Positions 23,966-36,289 are shown, numbered from the stretch's first letter. The stretch: 64,000 nucleotides of DNA from Salvator merianae (GCA_003586115.2 QVOM02000073.1:50199712-50263711); one strand, 5' to 3'. Notes: generated by a model from the sequence alone, not told the origin. Translations and numbers: made by a program.

Positions 23966-25124
23966 ATTCAGGCAAAAAGAGTGAGCTGCGTTCTAGCCAT
24001 CTGGCTGGCTCGACAAGGCATCCCAAGCTGGCTTGGTGATACTGGTGCTTCAGTATTGGCAAATCATTTCATTCACTGGGGTTTCCTTCAAGTCACAGAT
24101 TAGCATTGCATCAAGGTACACAAAAGGCAGTCTAGTTCAGGACAAAATATAGTAGTCAAATGGAAAGAATCTTAACAAACACAACAGAATACTGAAAATA
24201 GCTTTCTGTGAACTTACTGTGTCTGCCTAGTAATGGGCTGATACGGTAGCCTTTCCCTGTAACAAGATCCCACTATGCAAGTTAAACCATTTGGAATATA
24301 AATGTAGCTTCTGACTATCCAGCAGACCAGTGGAATGCAAATCCCAGTCTAATACTAGTACCTGATTTTGCCAAAGCACCTTCCTCCTTCCCAAGCAAAG
24401 CGGAGGGGTCTCCACATTAAAGAACAGCACAATGAACACAGAGCTATTTTTAATGCAGAATGGGGGAGATGCCACAGTCATAGCACTTCACTCTGCCTGT
24501 TGTGATCTCTTTCCCTTCTCTGCAAGCTATTCACAAGAGAAAGATTGTTTTTAAAGCAAAGCTTTCCTGTATCTTCTCCCCCATGCAGTGCATACTCCTT
24601 GCAGAGAGAATGCATTGTTCTTATATCTGCTAATTCTCTAACTGAAGTGCCTTGCTGATGAGTTGCTCTAATTATTCCTAATTTTCTCATCAAAGTGCCT
24701 TTTTGAGCATATGTTTCCAACAGTATCTAACAACAGTTAATGTGTATTTTGAGCCCTCCTTTAGACTCAACTGCCCGGTCTAGAAACCTTTACAACTGCC
24801 CAGCCTAGAAGCGTTGCTAATGCAGCTACACAATAATTTTGCTGTTTTGAGCATATGCAAAATGCTATAGTAATAATTGAAGTATTTCCAAGGCTGAAAT
24901 ATTTCCAAAGCTGAAATATCTAAGTTCTGCAGTTCTGATTTACATTACATGGCTAACGCACATAGACTACAAATATTCCTTTTGTTTTTGTAAAAAATAA
25001 AATAAAAATGCAAACATAAAGGCATTTCTTTCCTTTTTTTTTTTTTTGCTTAATCTGCTTATGTTCATTTACATTTGTATTCAGTTTCATTGAAGTTTCT
25101 TCACTGATGCACAGGTAAACTTAC
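23966..25124. other. Intron 2 sequence next to the exon, nothing recognised
   Basis: AT-rich. There is a 17-18-bp direct pair (TATTTCCAAGGCTGAAA, TATTTCCAAAGCTGAAA) at about 24883-24918 and a T15 run at about 25038. The donor of the macroH2A1 exon is at its right edge. Confidence 0.45.
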
Positions 25125-25296
25125 CAGTCAGGTATTCAAGTACAGCTGCCATATACACTGGTGCACCAACCCCAATTCTATACTTTGGATGACCTTTCTT
25201 AATATAGCGCAGCATTCGTCCAACGGGGAATATGACCCCAGCTTTTGCTGAACGAGAGGTCTTCGTTGACTTTTTCTTCCCACCCCTGCTGGACAT
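25125..25296 (-). CDS. MACROH2A1: Core histone macro-H2A.1, first coding exon (residues 1-57, partial)
   Basis: MacroH2A1 is a histone H2A variant that replaces H2A in nucleosomes of repressed or specially regulated chromatin; the full protein of about 370 residues adds a linker and a macrodomain. Only the start of the H2A-like domain is here. The frame begins [11 protein letters not shown], a basic N-terminal tail, and continues through [16 protein letters not shown] and [16 protein letters not shown], which are the histone-fold alpha-1, loop-1 and early alpha-2 segments. The exon gives 57 whole codons plus one base, so the intron is phase 1 and would complete an Ala codon. The donor reads G then GTAAGT on the minus strand at 25124-25119. 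Lys-9, Thr-11 and the RMLRYIKKG segment fit macroH2A1 rather than macroH2A2, which from memory has KKKMSKLSR and RLMRYLKKG. The ORF extends beyond both ends into intron and should not be taken literally. No other macroH2A1 exon lies in the window. Start choice is secure because the ATG matches the family's conserved N terminus. Confidence 0.97.
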
Positions 25297-25318
25297 TTTC
25301 TTTGATGTGGTCAACACA
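25297..25318 (-). other. MACROH2A1: MACROH2A1 exon: 5' UTR part and splice acceptor
   Basis: Reading the minus strand, a pyrimidine-rich tract (TTTGTTTCTTGTTTCTAG) ends in an AG at 25320-25319. It is followed by 22 non-coding bases (TGTGTTGACCACATC...) and then the ATG. The coding start therefore lies in a downstream exon, with a separate non-coding exon 1 upstream, which is the known layout of this gene in mammals. The whole exon is 25125-25318, 194 bp. Confidence 0.85.
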
Positions 25319-26469
25319 CTAGAAACAAGAAACAAAGGGAAAAGGGTAAAATTACTACCAGTAACTACTGACATCTCTGCAGCCTATTCGATAATCACTG
25401 GTCATTGGACATAACGTAAGTATTGGACAAATATGGTGGTGGTCAAGTCAGTGCCAGTAACATATAAAGTACTAATGAAAATATGTGGGTGATGCTAATC
25501 ACTCTGTTCAAGTTTATTTAGCATTGGCACTGCATGCAGAATCCAGCAACTCAAACGGAGGTTCTGCACGTGCACCACAGGCACATGCTACAGAGCACAA
25601 TCCTGCCCCAGAACAAGCATTTAGGCCAGGAATGTGCCAGAGAAGTGTAGAACACACTGATGGCTCTCCACCTAATGGTTGCCCCATCCCAGCCTACCTC
25701 CTAAAAAGGGAATGAAAGTTTCCCAGCCTTGACATTGCTGGTTGGAACATGTCCCCATGAGCCAAGAAACGGTCTTGAAAATGGGCCGTTTTCTGGAGCC
25801 CAGTGAAATGTTGACAGGTTCCAGAATGGAGCCTAGGGTGCTGTTGACACCACTGGCTATTTGGCAGTAATGGGAACCAAAACTGGGCTATGAGGGAGAT
25901 CAGTTTGAAGTGGGCCCTACTGAAGCATTCCTGAGCATGGCTTCTGAGGAATTTCACTGTGGCATTTTTGATTCACAGAGGTGGAAATTAAGAAAAGGCT
26001 ACCTACTCTAGCTATCCAGGTACATCCAAACAAAATGGTGAATTCTGTGGCTATATGCTAACTGCAGACAGCGAAACACAGCAAATTTGGGAACATTACT
26101 AATTAGTTTCTTGGGAAAAAACTACACTTCAGATATGAGGTTAAACACATTTTATTACAGTTGTTCACACTTGTTCCAAAACAGTGGATACCTAACCTTA
26201 CTGTGTACAAGTGGAGGGAAAAAACAGAAAGAAGGATTATAAATACAACCTTTCAACAGTACAGTTCTATACATATTTGCTTCAAAGTGCACATGGGAAT
26301 AAAAATCCCAGGGTTCCTTTTTAAAATACCCAATAAATTATTTTTGCTAAAGACTATTTCTAAATAACAAACATTAAACCTACTATATAATTACAAATAA
26401 TATATAGTATTTTTTTTTCTTCATCTACATCCTATCTATCTAAACACTTGAACATTTCCATTTTGCAAC
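25319..26469. other. Intron 1 sequence next to the exon
   Basis: The acceptor tract lies at the left edge. The stretch at about 25500-25960 is more GC-rich and may be a decayed DNA transposon, but terminal repeats were not found. Confidence 0.4.
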
Positions 26470-26710
26470 ACTTTATCCCCCACCAGAACTGATGCCTAAA
26501 TAGTGCCTCCAAGTTGGAGACACAGGCAGGATGCCTCTAAAGGCCATTTGAAGGGAGTCAAGAGCAGGTGAAGGTTTTGCCTTTGCCTTTTGCTTGAGAA
26601 TGCCAAGAAACAATTGTTGGGCCACTGTGTGAAACGGGATGCTGGACCAGATGGGACATGGACCAGTACAGCAGGGCTCCTCTTAAGTTCTTATGTTTTT
26701 ATGTTATATA
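26470..26710 (+). mobile_element. CR1 3' end
   Basis: GATGCCTCTAAAGGCCATTT, then GGGCCACTGTGTGAAACGGG and GGACCAGATGGGACATGG, ending in short TTCTTATG/TTTTTATG repeats. This is the usual CR1-type 3' end and it closely matches the tail at 11.28-11.42 kb. 5'-truncated. Confidence 0.85.
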
Positions 26711-27480
26711 ATGGCAGTCTGCTGAGCACTTCTGTAAGGGTAAGGGGTAGGGGTAGGCGGTGGAAGAACAAGCCTCCCTTTGAACTCCTGAACTGCATTT
26801 TGATCTGCAATGCTCTTGCTTCTTTTATACCTAATACAACAAATAATATTTTCGTAAATGAATACAAACATTAAAAAATATCCATGCAGGCAATGCGAAG
26901 ATTCCTTTGCCAAGTTTAATTTGGAATCTTACAGTTTGTCGATACAACAGCAAAATGGGAAAAGCAGTTGTAAAAATAAAACCTCTGAAATTGGTGGGGG
27001 GAAATGGTTTGTCTCCTTTCACTCTGCCTGTACTATGCTTAGTCATTTTGTAGGTTAGGACACCCTATTTCTTTCAAAATATTATTTGTTATATCTAGAT
27101 GACACAGGGATATTTGTTTCTACCCCAAACTTGTCACTGTCATGATAGTTGAACAGTTTTGCTCACTGACCAGGAATGACAACTGAACTGTTTTGCTAGT
27201 TGACGTGACAAATATTTCAAAACTCAGCATTTTGAGCAAAAGCACCAGAGCAATATCTCAAAAGTCTCTATTCTGCTCTGGAAACTTTTACCAGATATGT
27301 AAGGTTAGCTGCAGTGAAGCAAATCACTAATTTTGAAAGCAGATTCCAAGCCTAAACCTTGGTAAGATCCATTTAAGTAAGCCCTGGATACTCTAAGATA
27401 GGAACAAGTACATTTTAAGGCATCTTGCTTCCTATATATTTTATTGGAGTTAAATGGATACAGATTCAGTCGCGCTAGTT
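26711..27480. other. Intronic sequence, nothing recognised
   Basis: AT-rich, unique-looking. It has a GGGTAAGGGGTAGGGGTA purine run at about 26737-26756. Confidence 0.4.
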
Positions 27481-27570
27481 CAGATTTTTATATTTTTTAT
27501 TTATATTTTTATCCTGCCCTATATCCAAAGCAGGTTACAGCTGCTATAAATGAAGATAAAATAAATTAGC
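27481..27570 (-). mobile_element. LINE L2-like 3' tail, antisense
   Basis: TTTTTATCCTGCCCTATATCC ... CAGGTTACAGC is the reverse of the L2-like end GTAACC...GGATATAGGGCAGGATAAAAA. Tail only. Confidence 0.7.
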
Positions 27571-28791
27571 TAAATCAGAGTCAGCTAAATTTCAATTATA
27601 GACATTTGAAAAGGTTTTTCTGTTTTGTTTTGTCTATGACTACACAGATGGATTACTGAATTTGCCTTGCAAGCATATATGCCTTGCAGGGCGTATAGAT
27701 TTATATAGGATTTATACATTGGTAAGTTTTGATGTTTTTATTTATATATTGACAAATAAATATTCCGCGATATCTGCAACTCTCTACTTTCTACGGAGTT
27801 GCTCTATCACTGTAATATCCCCACTCTGTCTGTAGAGAATACCTGTGTACAAAATAACAGTTCAATTGTCTCTTGGAAAAAAGAAAAGGCTGCATATTGT
27901 CACTTAGGATTTGAAATTGTGAAATTCATCTCTCTACTGCTCATGCTGTTTTACTCCATTTCTCAGCAGGAGTTTCATAAACTTCCACCTGACAACTTCC
28001 TCCACAAATATAATTGGACCTGACACCAATGAATGATTGCCTTCAATTGCATACTAATTCACTACTACAGACAAACTTATTGGTGATAGTTTTCCCTAAA
28101 ATGTCTGTCATTTGTAACTTGTGTTTTTGTAAGAGTAGATAGGCATTAAATTAAAATGCTAAAGAGCTCCATGGAGAGGGGTGGTTTACAAGCTCAGAAA
28201 CTGCAGCTCTTTTGGGAGCTGGTGGTTTAGAAAGTTAGTCCAAATTCCTAAACCTTTGATTTCCTGTAAGACAAGCCTGTAGTGGCTTTTTCCTTCACCC
28301 CTATGGAGATAGACAGTTTTATAAACAATGTTTTATAAGCCAAAGGAAACCCCAGAGGTGTATATTAGTCATAGGAAAACCTCCTCCTGACCCAAAGCTG
28401 GCCTGGCACAAAGGGCTGCCTTTTCACAACGTTTCCCCCCCCCCCCGCCCCAGCCCTTTCAAAATCTTTTTGCTTCTCCTTGGCGTTATTAAATCATCAC
28501 GATGGAGTTTTGAAGCTCTTCGGCATTTTCTCTCCATTAGCAGTTTTGTCCTCATTGCTCCATCATTTTTGCTTCAATATATGGGTCACGCATTTCAGAT
28601 GCACTCACTTTCAAAGGGAACAAAGTTAATACCAGTTGTTACCTTCTACAACTTCTGCTGTTCTATGAGAGGCTGCATACACAAGGTAAATTTCAGATAG
28701 TCAATCCATGTTTTACTGCCAATATATGAGTGCTTATTGAGAAAATGCAGAGAATCGTCAAGCTTATAAAAGATAAAGAGAATGAAATACA
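27571..28791. other. Intronic sequence, nothing recognised
   Basis: Unique-looking DNA with a C13 run at 28435-28446, near a GGGCTGCCTTTTCACAACG segment that may be a scrap of a TIR element. Confidence 0.4.
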
Positions 28792-28945
28792 GGCCCTTTC
28801 TGCACTAGGCCTTATTCCAGATTATATCCCAGAACAGGGACCTGCTATCCACATGCTGGAGCTGACTACTGCAGGCCATGGGTGAAGGCTGGCAGATCCC
28901 TATTCCAGAAAATAATCCAGAATAAGGCCCAGTGCAGAAAGGGCC
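28792..28945. mobile_element. Palindromic MITE, GGCC-TTTCTGCAC family (copy 6, 154 bp)
   Basis: Nearly the whole element folds back. The left arm begins GGCCCTTTCTGCACTAGGCC and the right arm, reversed, GGCCCTTTCTGCACTGGGCC; similarity continues through CTTATTCCAGATTAT and the CAGGGACCTGC region for more than 50 bases. Flanks are ACA (left) and ATA (right), so the target duplication is uncertain. This is the shortest and cleanest member, and it best defines the family tip. Confidence 0.88.
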
Positions 28946-29224
28946 ATATTTTGGCATATTACAGTAGTCCAGGCAAAGTGACAATGTCAGGGAGATGTTT
29001 AAATCTTCAAATGTAAAATTACCAGGAGTTCCTATCAGTGTGTTATAAGTACAACATGTTTCACAATAATTAATGAACAAGGACATCTCATTTTTGAATA
29101 TACAGGAGACAAACAGAAGCTTGCTTCTGGATAATGTGCAAATCAGTGTTCAGATTTTAGGATCACTAACTTCCAGTGGCAACCCAAGGATTAGGACTGA
29201 AGAACAAAAAATGGTAGAAACTTT
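28946..29224. other. Intronic sequence, nothing recognised
   Basis: Short unique-looking spacer. Confidence 0.3.
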
Positions 29225-29623
29225 GGCAGCTTCTGCACAGTCCCTATAGACTGTGCTAGGTGCCTCCATGGACTGTGATGCCCACTCATCAGTGTGGTCC
29301 TGGGGAGGCATAGCCTCCCAGAGAACACAAGAACCACATGAAAATCACATCAGGGAGTGCACTAATGTGAGAATACACCAATGTGAGACCACTTTAAAGA
29401 AGTCTCCCTTGTGTTCCCAGACGTCTGCCATGAGGATGCCTGCAGCGGCTCATACAGTGTGTGGTGTCCGGTGTCATTTTGCCAGCTCTGAAACGGCACC
29501 AGAAGCTGCACACTGGCGCGCAACTTCAGAGAAGGCTGGGACGCTGCCAGAGCACTGCAGGCAGCTGCGCTCTGCCGCCCCCTCTTCTGCTCTTGGCCCC
29601 CATCAAACGGTGCAGAAGATCCC
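29225..29623 (+). mobile_element. TTTCTGCAC-family TIR element (copy 7, 399 bp)
   Basis: Ends are GGCAGCTTCTGCACAGT and, in reverse complement, GGGATCTTCTGCACCGT. The interior is GC-rich at its right side (CTGCCGCCCCC). The 138-codon ORF overlapping it has no protein character. No clear target duplication. Confidence 0.6.
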
Positions 29624-30299
29624 TATCTTTCCACATACTCAGACCAGAACTCGATACACAGCTTGTTAGGTCAAGGCTGGACAAATGACAGCAAGGTTTC
29701 CAAACATGCCAGTGCCCTGGGTTTCCAACCCTCAGGTCTAATCCATGGGTAACTACTGACAATCTCACAGCACTGGCTTATGCATGCATACTTAGAAACA
29801 ACATCCATTAAAGTTAACAGGGCTTAGTCCTGGAAAATGTGTACAAGACTATATATTCAGAACAGGCTTTTAGAAAAATATTGTAAGAAAAATGAAAAGT
29901 AAAAAAAAAAAAACCCTTTCCCATTTCCATCTTTCCCTTCTCTAATTTCAAAAGCAACCTGGCAAAACACAATTTTTCCACATGGTTCTGAAGTCTCTAT
30001 TAACCATCTGGCTAATTATGACTTCTAAGACAGCCCTTGAAAATAGTAAAGGCCACAAGTGCCCTGCAGAACAGTACATTCTGAAACACAGCATATTAAG
30101 TTAGTGTAACACAAACAGCTGATTACCTAATAGTATTTTACATTTTCAGAGTTTGGAGCACAATACATTTTTGAAATCATACTCTCTACAAACCAAAAAG
30201 TCTAAACATATGCCCTCAGAAAGGATGCATTATTAGCAGCTTATTTTTACTACACGTTTGTGGCTTTCATTCCTGAGTACCATAATACAATACACTAGT
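29624..30299. other. Intronic sequence, nothing recognised
   Basis: AT-rich unique-looking DNA with an A13 run near 29905. Confidence 0.35.
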
Positions 30300-30525
30300 G
30301 CTGTATTCACAAGTAGAAAAGAAAGTGGCTCAGAAGCGCCTTAGAGAAGGTAATGTGTGGCCCTCATGTTCTTGCCCCATCTCCAATCTACCTTTTCCAG
30401 CCTAGAATGTTCATGAAAGGGGGGAGGGGCAGACTGGCATATGAACAATCCCACCTGCCAACTGTCTCTAAGATGCCTCAGAGGTGCCTTTAAAAAAAAC
30501 ACCTGTGTGTGACGACAGCTTCTGA
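30300..30525. mobile_element. GCTGTGTTCACA-type MITE (copy 1)
   Basis: The left tip GCTGTATTCACAAG and the right tip TGTGTGACGACAGC are inverted. The body includes TCTAGCC/TCCAGCCTAGAATGTTCATG and GAGGGGCAGACTGG, shared with the copies at 30835 and 57645. Non-coding. Confidence 0.6.
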
Positions 30526-30834
30526 CTGTGCAGTTCAAAATATTCAGAATATTCTATTACACGATCTAGAAAGCTGGGATTTAGGGGTCTGGGTTTGTGT
30601 AACTGCATAACGAGAAAATGTTTGTAAGAATACAATAGTTATGCTGGAGCACAAAACTTCAAATGTTGCGAGAACAACCTTGAGTCTGTGTGCCATCTTT
30701 AATTCCTCAACGGTGGCTTCTAGGAAATCAGAATGCTCTGTTTTTTATTGCAGATTAACCACAGTTTAGTATGTTATCTGAATTCTAAACCGTCATTAAT
30801 CTTAACTAAGCTTAGCCACACAGGAAAAAAAGCA
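30526..30834. other. Intronic spacer between two related MITEs
   Basis: Nothing recognised. Confidence 0.3.
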
Positions 30835-31016
30835 TCCGCAAAGTGCCTTAGAATGGTACCACACATGCTCTCATTCCAACTCTAATCCACTTTTTCTATG
30901 CTAGCATATTCATGAGAGGGGGAAGATAGACTGGTGTGTGGAGGATCTCACTTGCATACCAGCTCTAAGTCATCTTTGAGCCACCTCAGAAAGACTTTTT
31001 CACAGCATGTGAATGA
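30835..31016. mobile_element. GCTGTGTTCACA-type MITE (copy 2)
   Basis: Shares ATTCCAACTCTAATCCACTT, CATATTCATGAGAGGGGGA and the closing CACAGCATGTGAA with the copy at 57645-57870. The left end is unclear. Confidence 0.55.
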
Positions 31017-31761
31017 AATCTAAGTTGCAACAGCTTCATAAATTACAGTTTAAAGTCAGCATGTAGCAATAAACAAATCCACTTTATCCAGTTCAGGATG
31101 AATTTCAGAGGTGCACTTAATTTGAAATTGAACTAAAAGTTTCTAAACTGTTTTGAATGAAATTTATGTGGCTAAATTCATTCATTAATATTCTCTAAGC
31201 ATATACCATAGAAACATCTTAAAGTAGACCTTATTACTTCAAAATCAAAGATAAAGAAGGAGTTAAGCCTTGGTTAACATTTCCTTCCTTCCTAGCCTTC
31301 TACTTCCTGAAAAACTTGAGCTTATCTTTTTTGTTAGAGAAACCACTAGCAAGAATTAGAGGAACTGAATATCTCTGTAAGGAAAAGAACCAACAATACA
31401 CATCAGCACATGCTTACAGCTTGCAGATTTCATCAGAGGGCGGTGGTAGAACTCCCCTATAAAAGAACTGCTGTGGAGTTTTTAACCCAGAACAATTATG
31501 CTGAGTGAATAGGATCTGTTAATTTGGATCAGTATTCTATGATCTGCAGTACTGCATGGAGCTAAACTTACAAATGCCATTGTCAAATTGAAATATATGA
31601 GCTGTTCTTTCTCTTCCTTTTTTTTTTTAATAAAAAATTGAAGTCTAAGAAAAAAAGGTAGTGAAACACTGATCAGCACACACATGAAACAACAATGTAT
31701 TTATTAAGCATAACATTTCTGCCGCTTAATAACACTGGAAGGACAAAAGAGTGGCTTCATA
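31017..31761. other. Intronic sequence, nothing recognised
   Basis: AT-rich unique-looking DNA. T10 run near 31618. Confidence 0.35.
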
Positions 31762-32272
31762 GGTCTTTTCTGCACTTACCTATCCATGGTAGGACTCACT
31801 GGATCTGGATTAGCCAAGCCTGCTGGTTATGACCATGGAAAGACATGGTCTAGAACAGCACTGTCTGGTATGATGGCAGTGCTCCAGCCCAGCACTTGTG
31901 AGCTATGAGGCTGGACTCCAAGGCCTCCAAGTGCTAGGAACAAAAGTTCCTAGCCTTGAAGGCTCTGGGGGATGCATTTCTGTAGCACTCCACAAAAATG
32001 CAACCCCTGGTAGTTCTGAACATGGGAAGCCTGCCTTCTGCATGCCTCTGTGTCCTGGACCTGGGCCCAGGGTTTGCCAGTAGACTCCTTTAATCAAGTC
32101 CAACAGTATTCCCTGTCAGACTTTCCCTGATCAGGATTACGCTCCATCTAATTCAAACAAAGCATTCCAGCAGGAGGTGGGGTCTCACAGATCTGCACTA
32201 ACATGGATCAATGAGGCCCAGAAGAGGACTTCACAGGCCTTGGTCTGATTAACAGGAGTACAGAAAGGGCCA
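31762..32272 (+). mobile_element. GGCC-TTTCTGCAC family element (copy 8, 511 bp)
   Basis: The left end GGTCTTTTCTGCACTTACC and the right end, reversed, GGCCCTTTCTGTACTCCTG. The central AGGAACAAAAGTTCCTAGCC is itself a palindrome, as in the copy near 1375 (AGGAACTTTAGTTCCTGGCC). Flanks are ATA and ACA, the same pair as at copy 6 in the opposite order. Confidence 0.72.
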
Positions 32273-35200
32273 CAGTCCATCAGATTATTCCATCCACCCA
32301 ACCCATGCTAGCTTTTCGACTTGGCTTTCCAGGTTTCAGGAAGAAGCCCTTTCACTTCGCCAGCCACCTGATCAGCTTGCTACCTTCTACATCAAAACCA
32401 TGTTCTCTGATAGCGAGCCATGTTCCCTTCCTTCATTCCTTCCTTCCCTGGGAAAGAGTTCTCGTGTTTAATATTTGATCATTTAAGCAGGCTGGACATT
32501 GTGAGCAGTTTAGTCCAGCTAATCTATTGACATTTGTATTAATGGATAAAAGACAGTACATCTAGCCCATGGAGACAGTAATTGTTTTCACACAACAACG
32601 ACAGATTTTGCTCGCTACGTATGATGGCACAAGGATGCTGACACTAGATAATGATGTCCCAGAACTGGATAAATGCCAAGGTGAGCTAGAAAGGCATTTC
32701 TCATTTTCTTTGTTACTTACTTTTCATTGTCTGCAGACAGTGTTTAGTCTGCACCCATCAGATACTATTATTTCAGCCTTGCATGCCTCATTTTCATTTG
32801 AAATTTGTTCTTCCTAGAGGTAGCCCAGGAAAGAAGATGTGAGATTATCCCATTTCCCTTGACGACATCCATATATGGTTGGTTAGGCAAAGAGAGTAGT
32901 TAAGAAAGCTTCTTGGCTGGCTTCATGGAGAATTTGAATAGGGGGTCTCCTAGTAGCCTGTCATGCATACTGCACTAGCTCTCTCAGCTTCTTTTACTTG
33001 AACTACCTGCCTTCTTTTCACTCCACTCCAGTGCAATTCTAGCTCCTTTCTTTGACTACTACTATCTACCTCAAGCTGTATTCTGTGGCCCTTGTGCTCT
33101 TCTTATTACCTAAGCACATTCTTTCTCACTGTGTTTCCAGAACTCAAGCACAATTCTGCTCAGTATTAGACCAATTCTCTTTAGTTGGAGCTTCTTCTCG
33201 AAAGAAAGATGGCTGCCACCAGAACTTTCAGCAGAAGTGCATACAATCAGTTGGAAATTTATACCGTAACACATACAGTTCACATAACCATGCAGAGATA
33301 TAAGTACTAGAACACATATGCATACACTCAAATGCCACAGCAATTTAGAGAAACACAAACATTTTGTAAGCATTTACAAAACCTCACATTCTAACACTTA
33401 TGGCACAGGCATTTTGCATGGGCATTTTATTTATGCCCTTTGCACCCATCTGTCTCTGTGGCTACATCCACATGTGTGTGTCGCAAGTGGCAATGTCATA
33501 TGGAAGCAGGATCACTCTAACCTGCCTCCATGTTCCTCTACCAATGTGCCAGTTTTCAGTATGGGACCAGGCACTTTTGCACCTCCATTAGTGATATCCA
33601 CATGACACTGAGCACAGCCAGTGGAAGCCAGGAAAGCACTGTGGGCCTGCCATGAAGCTACGTTTTTCTGGGTTTTACAATGAGCACTTGAGTATCCCAA
33701 CAGTATGCTGTTCTGTGCCACGTTAGGACAGTGAGAAGCCATGAGGCTGTCAGTTAAGAATCAAACTGGTGCACAGATATGGCCTGTTGCTCTCTTTCAT
33801 ATACACACACATATGTAGGAATCTGAGTGAGGCAGCACAATCCCCACCTCATTCCCACCACCTGACTACTCCCTCAATCCAAAGGAGAGATTGCAGCAGG
33901 AATCACACTACCTCACTGAGATCAAACCTATCCCATGGAGATCTATGGAATGGGAGGGGAACAGATGCAACATGCTCTCCGGACCAAATGCTGCTTTCGT
34001 CTGTAGGTGTCCTGACAGTTCCTTATTCTGCACATCTTTTGAAGTGATATTTTAGCATCTACAAAGATTGGCATTGGGCACCTCCAGGGAGAGGTGTGTA
34101 GATGCCTCTCCTTGTAGGCACTTAAAATTCTTGCACATCAACCTATGTAGAATCCCCCTTGTGTGCCTTTAGACGAAATGATTTTTGCATACAAGTTTTG
34201 CATGATGTGATCAGGTCAGAACACCTGACTTATTCAAAGCATTTTTTCTGTATAAAATAAAGCATTACTTCCTGCTGTCAATAACACCCACTGTTCTTTG
34301 CAATATAAAAAATATTCTTCTGTGACTCTTTTTTTAAAACAACAAAATTATCTGCATATTTGGCACTTGATGGATTTTTGTCCAAAATTCACAGAAAGAG
34401 ATTTTAAAGATGCCCACAGAATGCTGGCCACACGTGGAGCATTTGTGTGAAAGGGAACAAAAACATAGAACCCTTTCAGGCATGTGCTGTAGACACAACT
34501 GTTGAAACAACCTGTAGCTGGCAAGCATATTGCCCCTTTGTGTGTCTCCTGAAGGCATGCAGAATGCTGCTGGAGAGAGCAAAACCTAGCCTGATCTATT
34601 CTGCTGCATCGCCTTACATGGGCAACAAGTCTAGATGTTACATAGGAAGTAGTGGAGGAAGCAGAAAGTTTGCAGCAACTGAAGAAGTTACTGATCCCCC
34701 AAGTTACTTTTTACTGTCATTATGTAACTGAAACTTCTCATCTATCCATAGCATTGTGTAGATTCACTGTCTGGCTTTTCATTCCAAGATGCATCCTAAT
34801 TCTTGGGAGATTAAGAAGTCGTTCCTTGCCTTTTCTACCACATGAATGGATATGCCTAGGTTGCTCTCTTAGTAAAAATATGGGTTTCCTGTAATCCTTT
34901 TTGATCTGTAACTAAGCTGGAACCTTGTGCTAAACACTATAAACTTTTTTTTAATATTACATTCGCTAGATATACTATTTATTACTTTAGGAAATAACAG
35001 CTTTATTGTTTGTATTTTAATTTTATCCTGACTAAATCTTCTTAGATTATTTTTCTCCTCAAGAAACAACCTTCTAAGTCCTGGAATCTGCTTCACATTT
35101 TTGCCTCTGCTCAACAGGAACTTTCCTTATGAACAACCTGGCTATAGTAAAGTTCAAATTGGTAAAAAAACAAACAACAAACCCCCCCCCCCCAAAAAAA

Positions 35201-35456
35201 AAACCAGAAAACCCTTAATATGTACAGTATTAAACTGGTAGCGTTTCAGAAGAAAGCAATGGAAAGTCACATCCATATCTTTGCTAAGAAAACTGTATGG
35301 ATGTGTTCATGTAGTCATCAGGAGTCAAAGCACAACTTCACAGAGTCTTTATATTGACTTATTTTATCATAATACTCTGCTTGCAAACAGTATAAGCAAG
35401 AACAGTATGTAAAAGAATGTAATTCCTGCTTCTATTAGTATACACTGAGAATTTTA
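32273..35456. other. Intron 1 sequence, no gene recognised
   Basis: About 3.2 kb without a recognised exon. 33.4-33.75 kb is moderately GC-rich with several overlapping ORFs and may be an old DNA transposon. A C13 run followed by A10 lies at about 35183-35204. Confidence 0.4.
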
Positions 35457-35871
35457 GGCCATTTTTGCACTGACCTCAGGTGCAGACCAGTAAAGGACCA
35501 AAAGAGCCCAGCTTCCTCACACTGTTGTGGGACAGCACTGGTCCCACCTCTCCTGGTATGTTCCTTCCACATGGAGATGGAGCACAGAGTGGGATAGGGC
35601 GCCCCAAATGGTGTGCACACAATCCCCTCTTATGGGGTATGGGGATGCCTTTGGGTGGCGCAACAGAGTGCACCACCAAAACAGGTTCCCTGGGAACCCC
35701 TTCATAGTCTCCAGCACCAGCTCCAAGAACGGCACAGCCTTCGGAGCCAATAGCAAGGACTGGCACAGGACAGGCTAACAGCCAGTCCTGTGCCAGCAGC
35801 AGCCTGTCCCAGCTTGAAACAGGTTGTGTTACTTCGAGATGGGGTGACAAAGAGGAAGTGCAGAAACACCC
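35457..35871 (-). mobile_element. GGCC-TTTCTGCAC family element (copy 9, 415 bp)
   Basis: The left end GGCCATTTTTGCACTGACC is preceded by TTA; the right end, reversed, is GGGTGTTTCTGCACTTCC and is followed by TCA, an imperfect 3-base duplication. The right half is the block shared, inverted, with 2459-2760. Overlapping ORFs (up to 124 codons) reflect GC content only. Confidence 0.75.
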
Positions 35872-36289
35872 TCAGGCTGGGAAAAGATAAGCACAGAAAT
35901 CCTTCCTTTCATCCACCCAAACCAGGACCCAGTCTGTTATGAACTCAGACCCAACTTAGGAAGATTAACAATAGGTTTTCAGCTGCAATCCTGTTCCATT
36001 TCCTTTGTCTCATTGTCTCAATATGACCTTTAAGATTACAGTTCCCATGCTTTGGGGTACAGAAATACATTTCCAAAGTTTACTACCAGTTCTTTTATAC
36101 CAGATATAATATGCTTCTAGTAGAAAGACTAACTTGCACTATGAGATTTAAGTTGCTTTTAGTCTTTTTAACATCTAGTGGACTTAAATTGTTTAAACAA
36201 TTGATTTTAAAATATGGGATTTTAAAATTTTGTGAAAATAAACTAATGGGATTGGGAAGGCTACAAATGACAACTAACAAATAAGCTTT
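35872..36289. other. Intronic sequence, nothing recognised
   Basis: AT-rich DNA. Confidence 0.3.

Noticed and set aside
25087..25374. 95-codon ORF taken as a short histone protein
   Set aside because: The last codons lie beyond a GTAAGT donor and the first 26 lie in the intron and 5' UTR. Only the part from MSSRGG to LEYLT is coding.
29253..29669. 138-codon ORF as a gene
   Set aside because: It covers a TIR element with matching TTCTGCAC ends.
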